Origin: Streptomyces rubradiris
GTDB taxonomy: Bacteria; Actinomycetota; Actinomycetes; Streptomycetales; Streptomycetaceae
DNA length: 64,000 nucleotides
NCBI RefSeq assembly: GCF_016860525.1
Contig: NZ_BNEA01000015.1
Coordinates: 5,744,968 to 5,808,967, forward strand
Reading direction: 5' to 3'
In this document: positions 26,696 through 35,438 of the stretch, piece by piece
How the letters are laid out: every line of letters starts with the position of its first letter
How positions within the stretch are numbered: the first letter of the stretch is position 1
Position numbers and translations under genes: made by a program
Notes under the pieces: generated by a model
What the model saw: the letters and a program-made list of their open reading frames with translations, nothing else
The model's database searches: none
Told to the model about the DNA's origin: nothing

Positions 26696-26787
26696 TCGGC
26701 CGGGCTCGCTGTCAGTGCTCTGTGCCATGATGCGGTCGCGTCCCAGGGGAGTGGGCGCGGGTCTGCTGATTGCCAGGGGGTTGGGGG

Positions 26788-27888
26788 ATGGGCGTGGGTA
26801 CGGGGCCGGACGGCTCGTCCAGGTCCGACGAGGAGTGGGAACGGTTTCTGCGCGAGTCGGTGGCGGGCGCCGCCGACGCGCCCAAGGAGCCGTCGGCGCG
26901 GGCCCGCGAGGTGGCAAAGCGGTTGCGCACGGCCCCCGCCCGGGGCCCGGAGGGCTGGCGCGGCTACACGCCCGCGCGACCCAAGCGGCGCACGGGCTGG
27001 TACGTGGTCGGATTGCTGGCCTTGCTGACACTGCTTGTGGTGGCGCTCGCGCCGGGGCGGACGGTGGACCTGTTCGCCGGCGACGACCGTGACTCCGCGC
27101 CGTTGGCGGCCGAGACCGTCCGCCCGACCCAGGCTCCCCCGGCGGAGGCGGACCAACGCCCCACCGCGCAGGAGCCGTTCCGCGGTTCGCCGGCGGCGCG
27201 CTGGGCGAGTGGGGCGGCCGGGATCACCGTGCCGAAGGCCAGGGCGGTCGGCTGGATGAGCGCGGCACAGGTCGAGCGGGCCCTCGCCCGCAGCCGGGAC
27301 TTCCTCGTTGCGTCGAGCCTGGACCGCGGGGTGCTGCGGGGCGAGCGCCCGGAGAAGGCGATCGCGCTGATCAATCCGCACCAGCGGGACGTCCAAGACT
27401 TCCTGAAGACCGCTTTCCGGACCCCGGGCGAGGAGAGCGACCCGCTGCTCCTCTTCAGCCGCTTCAGGCCCTCCCAGGCCCGTCTGGTCGGCAGCGTCGT
27501 GAAGACCCGGGGCCGGCTCACGTTCCAGGAGGGCGAGCGCGGCGCGCTCCAGGTGACCGCCGACGTGACCTTCGTCTACCCGGTCACCCGCGCGGACGCG
27601 GGCGGCGACGACGAGATCGTGCGCACGATCATCCGGCGCGAGCTGGTCATGAGTTGGGACGACCCGGACAAGGTGATCACCGAGCCGGGCACGTTCTCGA
27701 TCGTCTCGTACAAATACACCATGACCAACGGCGGCTGCGGCGCCCCCACGGGCTACTTCACCCCGCCCTTCGGCGCGGACCGCCGGGCGGACGAGGCCGA
27801 CAGGGAGATCGACCCGTACGACCGCAGCGGCCCGGTCGGACGGGGCGGGTCGGCCGGCGACGAGTGCGCGAGGGCGACACGATCGTAG
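26788..27888 (+). CDS. Single-pass membrane protein of unknown function in a repeat-flanked island
   Basis: 366 residues from ATG at 26788 (TTG at 26770 is an alternative). Residues 1-75 are charged and helical (SSRSDEEWERFLRESVAGAA), one membrane helix follows (GWYVVGLLALLTLLVVALAP, near 78-97), then a long extracellular part with a conserved core (GWMSAAQVERALARSRDFLV, PEKAIALINPHQRDVQDFL, VTADVTFVYPVT, IIRRELVMSW). This core may be a secreted domain of Streptomyces-specific type. Late GGCGAPTGYFTPPFGADRR has the only cysteine in that region. Role unknown. It is enclosed by 16-bp direct repeats and by inverted REP copies. Confidence 0.75.
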   Translation: MGVGTGPDGSSRSDEEWERFLRESVAGAADAPKEPSARAREVAKRLRTAPARGPEGWRGYTPARPKRRTGWYVVGLLALLTLLVVALAPGRTVDLFAGDDRDSAPLAAETVRPTQAPPAEADQRPTAQEPFRGSPAARWASGAAGITVPKARAVGWMSAAQVERALARSRDFLVASSLDRGVLRGERPEKAIALINPHQRDVQDFLKTAFRTPGEESDPLLLFSRFRPSQARLVGSVVKTRGRLTFQEGERGALQVTADVTFVYPVTRADAGGDDEIVRTIIRRELVMSWDDPDKVITEPGTFSIVSYKYTMTNGGCGAPTGYFTPPFGADRRADEADREIDPYDRSGPVGRGGSAGDECARATRS

Positions 27889-27977
27889 AGCGGTCGCGGC
27901 CTGGTGACCCGCATGGTGAGGCGTCCCCGCTGCTGCCGTGGCGGCGAGAGGGGTGGGCGGGTTGGTTATGGACAGGT

Positions 27978-27993
27978 ATTCCAAAACAACCCA
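27978..27993. repeat. Direct repeat, right copy (ATTCCAAAACAACCCA)
   Basis: Identical to 26680-26695, in the same direction, 1298 bases away. It begins 90 bases after the stop of the membrane protein gene. Confidence 0.7.
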
Positions 27994-28114
27994 CCTGGTG
28001 TAGTGGGCGGCACCCCGGTTGCCTCGGCCGCCAACGGAGTCCGAAGGCGCCCCTGCGGCCCGTGCGCCCGGCCGTCAGACGCCCAACCGCCCCGCAGTGC
28101 ATGCGGGCGCGACC

Positions 28115-28172
28115 GCGTACCACCCACCGGGCCGCAAGCCGCTGAGCCCGCCCGGCGTGCCGGCGAGGCGCG
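28115..28172 (-). repeat. Inverted copy of the 61-bp REP-like unit
   Basis: The reverse complement contains GCGCCTCGCCGGCACGCCGG and GCGGGCTCAGCGGCTTGCGG, matching the units at 26435-26590. It lies in the 380-base gap 27889-28268 that otherwise holds only the right direct repeat and no gene. Confidence 0.65.
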
Positions 28173-28268
28173 GGCGCGCATCCCCGACCCAGGATGCGAA
28201 CGCAGCCGACGGCAGGGGCCAAAGGAGCTGAGCCGGCCACTTTCCCGGGCTGCCCCACGGCAACCTCT

Positions 28269-28628
28269 TCAACTCCTCAGCTCACACCACACCGTCTTGC
28301 AGTCGGGCCCCTGCACCACGCCCCAGCACTCGGCCAAGGCAACTACGAGCGCCAGACCCCGCCCCGACTCCTCCGACTCCGTGGCTGCGAGAAGCACGGG
28401 CAACGCACGCGGATCAGGATCGGTCACCTCGATCCGGGTACGGCCGCAATGGGGCGCCGTACCGATGACACGTACGGTCACCGGCGTACCGTCGCCCAAG
28501 TGGTCGATGACGTTGGTCAGCAACTCGGTCGCGCACAGATGCACGTCGTAACCGTGCTCCCGCAACTGGTGCCGCAGGTCCGGCGCGGCCTTAGGTGTCG
28601 CCAGCGTGTGGAACTCCATCGGCGTCAT
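28269..28628 (-). CDS. RsbW-like ATP-binding protein (HATPase_c)
   Basis: 119 residues starting MTPMEFHTLATPKAAPDLRH. The GHKL fold appears as TELLTNVIDHLGDGTPVTVR (N-box), RTRIEVTDPDPRALP (G1) and SGRGLALVVALAECWGV (G2). These short stand-alone ATPases are relatives of anti-sigma kinases and are numerous in Streptomyces, typically next to HTH/DUF397 genes. The neighbour is a short HTH-like protein in divergent orientation. Its partner is unknown. Confidence 0.85.
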   Translation of the reverse strand: MTPMEFHTLATPKAAPDLRHQLREHGYDVHLCATELLTNVIDHLGDGTPVTVRVIGTAPHCGRTRIEVTDPDPRALPVLLAATESEESGRGLALVVALAECWGVVQGPDCKTVWCELRS

Positions 28629-28660
28629 CGCTCGGCCGCCGCCTTCCGCAATATGTCACG

Positions 28661-28963
28661 GTGTCGCCGTGCCGCACACTGGCGGAGGCGGCCCAGCGCT
28701 GTGGGCGGGAGTTGTTCGAACTGGCCCGGCGCCACGGGTTCCCCGAACCGGAAGCCTCCTCCGGCGGTACGGAGTCCTACTCCTGGCGCGAGATCGCCGC
28801 ATGGCTGACCCGCGCTGGACACGTCGTACCCGAAGAACCCCGAGACCTGCTCGTCGCCGACCGTGCTCTGCGCCTCGCCGACGTGCTTGAAGGGGCTGAC
28901 GAGCCGCCGGGTGTGCTGCGTGCCCTCGGGCTGCCGGTCGACCAGGGCCTGCGGGCGTACTGA
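28661..28963 (+). CDS. Short HTH-like DNA-binding protein
   Basis: 100 residues from GTG at 28661 (VSPCRTLAEAAQRCGRELFE). RTLAEAAQRCG then ELFELARRHGFPEPEAS and SYSWREIAAWLTRAG fit the winged HTH found in AlpA-like or MerR-like modules, in which the glycine/threonine-rich loop precedes a final helix ending AWL. It is divergent from the RsbW-like gene with 32 bases between starts, suggesting a paired regulatory unit. The leftward extended frame to 28595 would overlap that gene. The assignment to HTH is moderate. Confidence 0.62.
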   Translation: MSPCRTLAEAAQRCGRELFELARRHGFPEPEASSGGTESYSWREIAAWLTRAGHVVPEEPRDLLVADRALRLADVLEGADEPPGVLRALGLPVDQGLRAY

Positions 28964-28971
28964 GGAACGCG

Positions 28972-29003
28972 AACCGGCCCCCGTCGGTGCCGGAGGCCGG
29001 TTT
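28972..29003. terminator. Bidirectional hairpin between the HTH and SGNH genes
   Basis: AACCGGCC (28972-28979) pairs with GGCCGGTT (28995-29002), followed by TT. It is just downstream of the HTH gene stop and lies at the end of the convergent SGNH gene. Confidence 0.65.
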
Positions 29004-29024
29004 GTCGGCTGGGAGCCGGGCGGC

Positions 29025-29993
29025 TCAGCTGATGGCGTTCAGCATCGCCTGTTCCACGTGGTCGGCGGCGTTGCGGTGGCCGAGGGCGTTGGGGTGTACG
29101 AAGGACATCTGGTAGGGGAGGGTGACGAAGCCTTCCACCCACTTGCTGTCGTCGCAGACGCTGTGGCCCTGGGAGGAGGCGTAGAGGTCGATGTAGCGGG
29201 CCGCTTCCTGTGTGCCGGTCGAGTTCGCGATGGCCTTGTTGAGGGGTTCCAGGACGTCATGGCGCAGCCAGGCCAGGTCGCCCGGGGTGATCGTGCCGAA
29301 CTGCGTCAGCTCGCCGAAGCGGCAGGCGGAGGTGTCCTTGGGGACGACCGTGGGATAGCCGACGGTCAGGATCTTCGCGTGCGGGGCGCGCCGGTGGAGG
29401 TCGGCGAGCATCCGGTCGTAGTCCTGGCGCACCTTCTTCAGCCGGGCCGGGACGCCGGCGGCCATGGCCTCCTTGCACGGGGTGCCCTTGCCGCCGCTTT
29501 CGCTGCCCAGCTCCGAGCACTTGACGAGGAATTCGGCGAAGCCGAGGGTGTTTCCGCCCGCGCCGACGGTGATGACGTCGGTACCGGAGTTCACCGCCTC
29601 GGACTGAGCGCGCACCCGGGGGAAGGGATAGTCCGGGTCCTCCGAAAAGGGCGGCAGGTGACGGCCGATCGGGGGCTGGGCCGTGTCGGTGACGTCCTCG
29701 ATGGTGGCGGCGCCGCAGCTGACGTTGGTCAGATCGAAGAGACCGCCGAGGTCCCGGTCGATGACCTGGGGGTAGGACCGGTCGGTGCGCTCGCAGCCGT
29801 CGCGCGGGACTTCGAAGGTGTCGCCCGCGGCCCGGATCACCCCGGCGGTGTAGGAGTCACCCAGGGCAACCCACTGGTAGTTGTCGGCCGCGGCGGCGGG
29901 TCGGGCCCCGGCGAACTGTGCGGGGACGAGAGCGCCGGCGGCGAGGGCGGCGGCCGAGCCGAGCAGGGCCAGACGAGTGCGCAAGCGTGCCAC
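29025..29993 (-). CDS. Secreted SGNH/GDSL esterase-lipase
   Basis: 322 residues from GTG at 29993, with GGAGGATTCG directly before; the longer frame lacks a signal. The signal peptide is VARLRTRLALLGSAAALAAG then ALVPAQFAGARPAAAA. Catalytic blocks: GDSYTAG (Ser, block I), NVSCGAAT (Gly, block II), GAGGNTLGF (Asn, block III), and SFVHPNALGH (His, block V). Four cysteines in conserved spots (DGCERTD, VSCGAAT, KCSELG, TPCKE) match Streptomyces rimosus-type extracellular lipases that cut esters. It stands alone. Confidence 0.92.
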   Translation of the reverse strand: MARLRTRLALLGSAAALAAGALVPAQFAGARPAAAADNYQWVALGDSYTAGVIRAAGDTFEVPRDGCERTDRSYPQVIDRDLGGLFDLTNVSCGAATIEDVTDTAQPPIGRHLPPFSEDPDYPFPRVRAQSEAVNSGTDVITVGAGGNTLGFAEFLVKCSELGSESGGKGTPCKEAMAAGVPARLKKVRQDYDRMLADLHRRAPHAKILTVGYPTVVPKDTSACRFGELTQFGTITPGDLAWLRHDVLEPLNKAIANSTGTQEAARYIDLYASSQGHSVCDDSKWVEGFVTLPYQMSFVHPNALGHRNAADHVEQAMLNAIS

Positions 29994-30198
29994 GAATCCT
30001 CCATGGATACGGTGTCGGCGGTGCTTCGACCCTAAAGTGACGCTTGCGGAGCGCAAGAGATCCACTGCGGTCAGTAACCAAATGTTGGTGGAATACGTCT
30101 GTGTGGGGGACCTGGCTTCGCACTGGATGATCCCGGCCCGAAAGCACGTACGTGATGGCTGTCTTGTTCTCGGCCATCACATCGGCGCGCAACACGAA

Positions 30199-30227
30199 GG
30201 GGGCGTGAGGCCGAACCCCACGCCCCC
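30199..30227 (-). terminator. Hairpin after the S53 protease gene
   Basis: GGGGGCGTG (30199-30207) and CACGCCCCC (30219-30227) form a nine-pair stem with an 11-base loop. It lies 16 bases beyond the S53 stop codon. Confidence 0.6.
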
Positions 30228-30242
30228 GACCGGTCTACACGC

Positions 30243-32186
30243 CTATCGCTTGCGGAACGACTGCACGTACCCGTTCGCCGGTGACCCGACGCCCGTCACG
30301 TCGTCGTAGCCCTTGACCGCCGACAGGGAGCTGTCGTGGCCGAGGGTGCGAGCCGAGTACAGCAGGCCGCCCGTCGCGTCGAGGCCGTTGGCGAAGTCGA
30401 CGCGGGCCACCGCGAGGCCGGAGCCCGTGGGGTTGTCCGTGACGTCGTGGTAGACGCCCTTCTTGCCGTACTTGGCGTAGATCGCGGGGTTGGCGAAGCC
30501 GAGGGGCTTGCCGCCGCCGGCCTCCTGGGCCAGGGCCTGGACCGCCGCGATGACCGGCGCCGCCAGAGACGTGCCGCCGATGCGGTACTCGTCGTACCGC
30601 TCCGTGCCGTCAGGGAAGGTCTGCGTCTGGCCGACCAGGAACCCGGTGTTGGGGTCGGCGATCGCCGCGATGTCCGGGACCACCCGGTTGCCGGCGGCGT
30701 TGTGCGCCTTGGCCAGGGAGTCGGGGACCACGCCCTTCTGGTAGTACGGCTGCGGCACCGTCCTGCTCGTTCCCCCGCCCGCACCGGAGGTGAACGTGCC
30801 GGGGAAGCCCTCCCAGCTCTTGCCGTCGGCCGACAGCGAGGACTTCTCGGTGCCCCAGCCGGTCTCCCACAGGTACGTGTCGCCCTTGCCGACCGCCAGC
30901 GACGTACCGCCGACCGCCGTCACCCACGCCGAGTTCGCCGGGGTGTCGACCTGCTTCGTACCGGTGTTGGCCACCTCGTCGCCGTTGTCGCCGGAGGAGA
31001 AGTAGAAGCCGATGCCCTGCACCGCGCCCAGCTGGAAGACCTGGTCGTACGCGGCGGCCAGGTCCGGCGTCTGGTTGGCCTCGATGTCGCCCCAGGAGTT
31101 GGAGACGATGTCGGCCAGGTGGTTGTCGACGATCTTGCCGAGGGAGTCCAGCAGGTCGTCGTCGTAGCAGGAGGCCGCGCCGACATACGTCACCTCGGCG
31201 TTCGGTGCCACCGCGTGTGCCGCCTCGATGTCGAGGGTCTCCTCGCCGTACCAGCCGGCCGCGCCGCACTCCTCGGTCCTGGTGTAGTTCTTCGGGAGGA
31301 CCTGGTGCAACTGGCCGGTCTTCCAGGGCGCGTCGCCGTTCTTCACGGCGTACCGCGCGGCGTCGTAGGCGATCGTCGGCGAGGCGTACGCGTCCGTGAT
31401 CGCGATGCGCACCCCGCGCCCGGTGTACGTGCCCGCCCCGTACGCGGCCCGCAGCTGCCTGCCGGTGTAGCCCTTGACCGCGTACGGGATCTTCCCGCCG
31501 TACGCGTCCGGGAGGGTCGTCGCGAGCTTCGAGCCGTAGTAGGAGGAGAACGGGCCCGAGTTCTTGAACACCGCGTCCGGCGGCGGGAGTTGGTCGGCGT
31601 GGCGTGCCTTGTGCGGGGCGTTGTCCAGGCCGGTGACCGTGAGGACGGCGCCCTTGAGGGAGGCGGGCGCGGAGGGCGTCGCGGCCGGGGCGCGGTAGGT
31701 CTTCGCGCCCTTGGCGTAGTCGTGCAGCTGGGTGCCGAAGGCCCGCTCGGCGGCGGCCACGTCACCGGAGACGGCGACGTAGCGCGGGGTGACCTCGGTG
31801 ACGGTCAGCCCGGCCGACGTCAGCCAGGACTTCACGGCGGCCACCTGGGCCTTGGTGGCGCCGAAGCGGGCCTGGGTCTGCTTCGCGCTCAGGTACTTGC
31901 CGTGGAGCGGGGAGGCGGGGTCGGACACCGCCTTCGCGTAGGCGGCGAGGCCGGACGCGTCCCGGCCGGCCAGGTAGACGCGGGCCTTCACCCGGGCGCC
32001 GTCCGGGGTCGCGCCCTTGTCCGCCTCGGCCGTGGCCCACAGCGGCTTGGTGCCCTTCAGTACGGCGCGTGCGGGGCCGTCGGCGGCGTGGGCCGCGGGT
32101 ATGCCCAGCGCCAGCGCGCCGGCGATCAGCGGCAGCGTCGCCGCCATGCTCACACCGGCGCGCACGGTGGCGCGGTCGGATCTCAT
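30243..32186 (-). CDS. Secreted sedolisin-type protease (S53 family)
   Basis: 647 residues from ATG at 32186 with GCAGGGGG before. A Sec signal (AATLPLIAGALALGIPAAHA) is followed by a pro-domain up to about residue 190 (KARVYLAGRDASGLAAYA, FGATKAQVAAVKSWL), which is removed on activation. Catalytic residues: the Glu and Asp of GEETLDIEAAHAVAP, the oxyanion Asp in SSGDNGDE, and Ser in IGGTSLAAPVIAAV near 552. A calcium site is DVTDNPTGSG. Such enzymes are acid-acting serine-carboxyl peptidases secreted for nutrition. Normal in length; no neighbours suggest specialised use. Confidence 0.94.
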   Translation of the reverse strand: MRSDRATVRAGVSMAATLPLIAGALALGIPAAHAADGPARAVLKGTKPLWATAEADKGATPDGARVKARVYLAGRDASGLAAYAKAVSDPASPLHGKYLSAKQTQARFGATKAQVAAVKSWLTSAGLTVTEVTPRYVAVSGDVAAAERAFGTQLHDYAKGAKTYRAPAATPSAPASLKGAVLTVTGLDNAPHKARHADQLPPPDAVFKNSGPFSSYYGSKLATTLPDAYGGKIPYAVKGYTGRQLRAAYGAGTYTGRGVRIAITDAYASPTIAYDAARYAVKNGDAPWKTGQLHQVLPKNYTRTEECGAAGWYGEETLDIEAAHAVAPNAEVTYVGAASCYDDDLLDSLGKIVDNHLADIVSNSWGDIEANQTPDLAAAYDQVFQLGAVQGIGFYFSSGDNGDEVANTGTKQVDTPANSAWVTAVGGTSLAVGKGDTYLWETGWGTEKSSLSADGKSWEGFPGTFTSGAGGGTSRTVPQPYYQKGVVPDSLAKAHNAAGNRVVPDIAAIADPNTGFLVGQTQTFPDGTERYDEYRIGGTSLAAPVIAAVQALAQEAGGGKPLGFANPAIYAKYGKKGVYHDVTDNPTGSGLAVARVDFANGLDATGGLLYSARTLGHDSSLSAVKGYDDVTGVGSPANGYVQSFRKR

Positions 32187-32311
32187 AGAACCCCCTGCGA
32201 TGCGGTTCACCTGCGTGTAGTGGCTGGTGGGGCCACTCTCGCGATGAACCGTTCATGCCAGGGGAACGGGCGGGTCAAAAGACGATCAAGTGGGGGGCTT
32301 CGTGCCTCGCG

Positions 32312-32944
32312 TCACGAACGCGGGTGTGCGCCACGCTCCTTGAGCATCCCCGCCATCAGCTCGATCTCCGACTGCTGCGCGTCCACCATGCCCTGCGCGA
32401 GCCGCTTCTCCGCCCCGACCGCGCACTTGTCCGCGCAGCCCTCGGCCATGTGCATGCCGCCCTTGTGATGGTCCGTCATCAACTGGAGGTAGAAGACCTC
32501 CGCCTGCTTGCCGTCGAGCGACTGAAGCTTCTTCAGCTCGGTGTTGGTGGCCATCCCCGGCATCAGCGCGCCGTCCTCGCCGGGAGGCATGCCGCGCATG
32601 CCCATCCACGTCATCGGCGGGTCGGCCGACACCTTCGGCAGCCCCCACAGGTCCAGCCAGCCCAGCAGCATCCCGCGCTGGTTGGCCTGCGTCTGCGCGA
32701 TGTCGTACGCGAGCCGCCGCACCTCCTCGTCCTCGGTGCGGTCCCGCACGATGTACGACATCTCCACCGCCTGCTGGTGGTGGACGGCCATGTCCCGCGC
32801 GAAGCCCGCGTCGGCCGACTTCGCGTCCGGCGTCCGCGTCGCAGGGTCGCCGCCGTCCTGGGCGACCGCGTAGGTGATCGCGCCGGCCGCGACGAGCACC
32901 GCCGCCGCCGTCCCGGCGACCCACCCGAGGGAACGCCCGCTCAC
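32312..32944 (-). CDS. DUF305 domain membrane-anchored protein
   Basis: 210 residues from GTG at 32944, which overlaps the DUF3105 stop by four bases (GTGA), so translation is coupled. One N-terminal helix (SLGWVAGTAAAVLVAAGAITY) precedes the DUF305 domain with its histidine-rich motifs ARDMAVHHQQAVEMSY and LMTDHHKGGMHMAEGC, and a final MVDAQQSEIELM. DUF305 is a ferritin-like helical fold linked to copper or other metals; two cysteines (GCADKC) are extra. Acts outside the membrane. Confidence 0.9.
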   Translation of the reverse strand: MSGRSLGWVAGTAAAVLVAAGAITYAVAQDGGDPATRTPDAKSADAGFARDMAVHHQQAVEMSYIVRDRTEDEEVRRLAYDIAQTQANQRGMLLGWLDLWGLPKVSADPPMTWMGMRGMPPGEDGALMPGMATNTELKKLQSLDGKQAEVFYLQLMTDHHKGGMHMAEGCADKCAVGAEKRLAQGMVDAQQSEIELMAGMLKERGAHPRS

Positions 32945-33618
32945 TTCATGACCCCGCCGGTGCACGAGGCGCCCGGCTCGGGCGTCTGGTCACCCTGCAC
33001 GTACTTCTCGAAGAACTTGCCCACTTCCGGGTCCTTCGCGCTCTTGACCGCCACCTGATGGCCCCACGCCGACAGCAGCAGCGGGGCGTCCTGGTTCTCG
33101 TACGGGCTGATCATCGAGTACGGCGTGCTCTTCACCTTCGCCGCGAGCGCGTCCACGTCCGCCTTGGGCGCCTTGGCGGTGTACGTCACCCAGACCGCGC
33201 CGTGCTCCAGCGAGTGCACGGCGTTCTCCTCCGGCACCGGCGCGGTGTACACGTCACCGTTGCAGTTCAGCCAGACCGGGTTGTGGTCGCCGCCGACCGG
33301 CGGGTGCATCGGGTAGGACACCTTGGTCGTCACATGGTTGCGGCCCAGCTTGCCCGACCAGGTCCGCACCCCGTCCTTGCCGGTGGTGAAGCTTCCGGAG
33401 TCGCCGGAGCCCTTGGCGTCACCGCTCGCGGTGGAGTCCTTGTCGTCCGACTGCGCGTTCACGAGCACCACGCCGCCGACGGCGAGACCGGCGACGACCA
33501 CCACGCTCGCGGCGATGGCGAGGACGCGGTTGCGGCGGTCCCGGGCACGCTCGGCGCGCCGCATCTCGTCTATGCGCGCCTTGCGCGCGGCGGTGCTGCT
33601 GTTGTTGCCGGAGCCCAT
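32941..33618 (-). CDS. DUF3105 membrane protein
   Basis: 225 residues. Charged N-terminus (ARKARIDEMRRAERARDRRN), one helix (VLAIAASVVVVAGLAVGGVV), then an extracellular DUF3105 domain with its typical histidine set HPPVGGDHNPVWLNC, HSLEHGAVWVTY and CTGG. DUF3105 often sits beside DUF305, and both have metal-like histidine patterns. The two form one operon. Function unknown. Confidence 0.88.
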   Translation of the reverse strand: MGSGNNSSTAARKARIDEMRRAERARDRRNRVLAIAASVVVVAGLAVGGVVLVNAQSDDKDSTASGDAKGSGDSGSFTTGKDGVRTWSGKLGRNHVTTKVSYPMHPPVGGDHNPVWLNCNGDVYTAPVPEENAVHSLEHGAVWVTYTAKAPKADVDALAAKVKSTPYSMISPYENQDAPLLLSAWGHQVAVKSAKDPEVGKFFEKYVQGDQTPEPGASCTGGVMK

Positions 33619-33757
33619 GAGACGTGTCCTTCGCGAGAGGAATGGGTGGGGACGGTGGGGCTCGCTGATCGTAATGCGGGAAGGGCCGACATCCGTAGGG
33701 ATCGCACGGCGGCACGGATGATTTGGCGCCAGGATGCGCGTTACCTACGCTCGCCGT

Positions 33758-34204
33758 ATGCGGCTGCTGCGCTCCACCGATCTGGCCCTGCGCGTCCTGA
33801 TGCGACTCGCGGTCGCCGCCGACGCCACCCCCACGACCCGCCAGGTCGCCGCCGACATGGAGGTGCCGTACACACATGCCACGAAGGTGGTCGCCGAGCT
33901 GCAGCACCTCGGCCTGGTCGACGCCCGCCGGGGCCGGGGCGGCGGGCTGGCGCTGACGGAGCGGGGCCGCACGGCGTCCGTGGGCGTGGTGGTGCGCACC
34001 TTCGAGGGCGAGGGCGACGTGGTGGACTGCGAGGGCACCCCGGGCTGCCCGCTGCGCTCCGGCTGCCGGCTGCGGGGCGCGTTGCGACGGGCCCAGGAGG
34101 CGTTCTTCGCCGCCCTGGACCCGGTCACCGTCGCCGACATCGTCACCGACCCCACCGGCCCCCTGCTGCTCGGTATCTCGCGGGGGCCGGCGGAGCGGGA
34201 CTGA
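33758..34204 (+). CDS. nsrR: NsrR, Rrf2-family nitric-oxide-sensing repressor
   Basis: 148 residues from ATG at 33758. The N-terminal winged HTH (STDLALRVLMRLAVAAD ... HATKVVAELQHLGLV) and the beta wing ARRGRGGGLAL are Rrf2-type. The three cysteines DCEGTPGCPLRSGC, near residues 93-106, are the Fe-S ligands of NsrR. In S. coelicolor, NsrR with [4Fe-4S] represses hmp until NO destroys the cluster. Here the gene converges on hmp, with 7 bases between the stops, so it does not share the hmp operator. I saw no equivalent palindrome in front of nsrR itself. Confidence 0.88.
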   Translation: MRLLRSTDLALRVLMRLAVAADATPTTRQVAADMEVPYTHATKVVAELQHLGLVDARRGRGGGLALTERGRTASVGVVVRTFEGEGDVVDCEGTPGCPLRSGCRLRGALRRAQEAFFAALDPVTVADIVTDPTGPLLLGISRGPAERD

Positions 34205-34211
34205 GGCGCCG

Positions 34212-35396
34212 CTAGCCCTGCGCCAGCCACAGGTCGGGGCCGAACACCTCGTAGTGGATGGCGGCCGGGGCCACGCCCTTGTCGATCAGCTGGGCGCGGA
34301 CCGCGCGCATGAACGGCAGCGGGCCGCACAGGTACGCGCGCGTGCCGGGCCGTACGGCGATGTCCGCCAGGTCGACCAGGCCGGTGCGGCTGCCCGGTCC
34401 GGCGTCCCGCTCGTAGAAGAAGTGCACCTCGGCGTCGGACAGCTTGCCGGCGTAGGAGCTGTGGTCGGCGCGCAGGGCGTGGTCGGCGGGGGAGCGGTCG
34501 CCGTGGACCACGGTGACCGGGCCGCGGTGGCCGCCGGCGGCGAGGCCGGCCAGCATCGCGATCATCGGGGTCACGCCGATGCCCGCCGAGGCGAGCAGCA
34601 CCGGGGTGTCGTCACCGGCGTCCAGGAACAGGTCGCCGTAGGGCTCGGACAGCTGAAGGACGTCACCGGGCTTGACGTGTGCGTGCAGGTGGGTGGAGAC
34701 CTCGCCGTCGGGCGTGGTGCCGCCGTGCACCCGCTTGACGCTGAACTGGCGCACCGAGTCGGCCGGCGCCCCGGTCAGGCTGTACTGCCGTATCTGCCGG
34801 GCGCCGTCGGGCAGGGTGACGCCGACGGAGACGTACTGACCGGCGCGGAAGGCCCTGACCGGGCCGCCGTCGGCCGGGCGCAGCCGGAAGGTGACGACGT
34901 CCGCGGTCTCCTCGACCCGCTCGACCACCTCCCAGCGGCGCGGGCCCGGGCCGCCGCTCTCCTCGTACAGCCGCTTCTCGGTCGCGATGAGCGCGTTGGC
35001 CATCAGCCAGTAGACCTCGTCCCAGGCGGCGGCCACCTCGGGCGTGACGGCCTCGCCCAGGATCTCGGCGATGGCGGCGAAGAGGTGCTCGTGGACGACC
35101 TGGTACTGCTCCGGCGCCACGCCCAGGGAGGCGTGCTTGTGGGCGATGCGGGCGAGCATCGCGTCCGGCCGCCGGCCGGGATGGTCCAGCAGGTGCGTGG
35201 CGAAGGCGGCGATGGAGCCGGCGAGGGCCTGCCGCTGGGTGCCGGCGGCCTGGTTGCCGCGGTTGAACAGGTCCCGCAGCAGTTCGGGGTGGGCGGCGAA
35301 GAGACGGTCGTAGAACCGCTCGGTGATCTCGCCGATGGCCGCGCCGACGGCGGGCAGGGTGGCGCGGACGGTGGCTGCGGACTGCTCGGTCAGCAT
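34212..35396 (-). CDS. hmp: Flavohaemoglobin, nitric oxide dioxygenase
   Basis: 394 residues from ATG at 35396, preceded by GAGGAGTCGTG. Residues 1-140 are globin (proximal His in IAHKHASLGVAPEQYQVV), 150-255 the FAD domain with RQYSLTGAP, and 260-394 the NAD(P)H domain with SAGIGVTPMIAML and YLCGPLPFMRAV. It turns NO and oxygen into nitrate using NADH. The next elements upstream are a perfect 23-bp palindrome and a decayed racemase. Confidence 0.95.
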   Translation of the reverse strand: MLTEQSAATVRATLPAVGAAIGEITERFYDRLFAAHPELLRDLFNRGNQAAGTQRQALAGSIAAFATHLLDHPGRRPDAMLARIAHKHASLGVAPEQYQVVHEHLFAAIAEILGEAVTPEVAAAWDEVYWLMANALIATEKRLYEESGGPGPRRWEVVERVEETADVVTFRLRPADGGPVRAFRAGQYVSVGVTLPDGARQIRQYSLTGAPADSVRQFSVKRVHGGTTPDGEVSTHLHAHVKPGDVLQLSEPYGDLFLDAGDDTPVLLASAGIGVTPMIAMLAGLAAGGHRGPVTVVHGDRSPADHALRADHSSYAGKLSDAEVHFFYERDAGPGSRTGLVDLADIAVRPGTRAYLCGPLPFMRAVRAQLIDKGVAPAAIHYEVFGPDLWLAQG

Positions 35397-35438
35397 CACG
35401 ACTCCTCGTGAGATGTCGGGGCACCGCCACGCTATGAA

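Noticed and set aside
26770..26787. TTG at 26770 as the start of the island membrane protein
   Set aside because: The ATG at 26788 follows a G-rich site and adds no unneeded residues; TTG is rarer. Kept only as an alternative.
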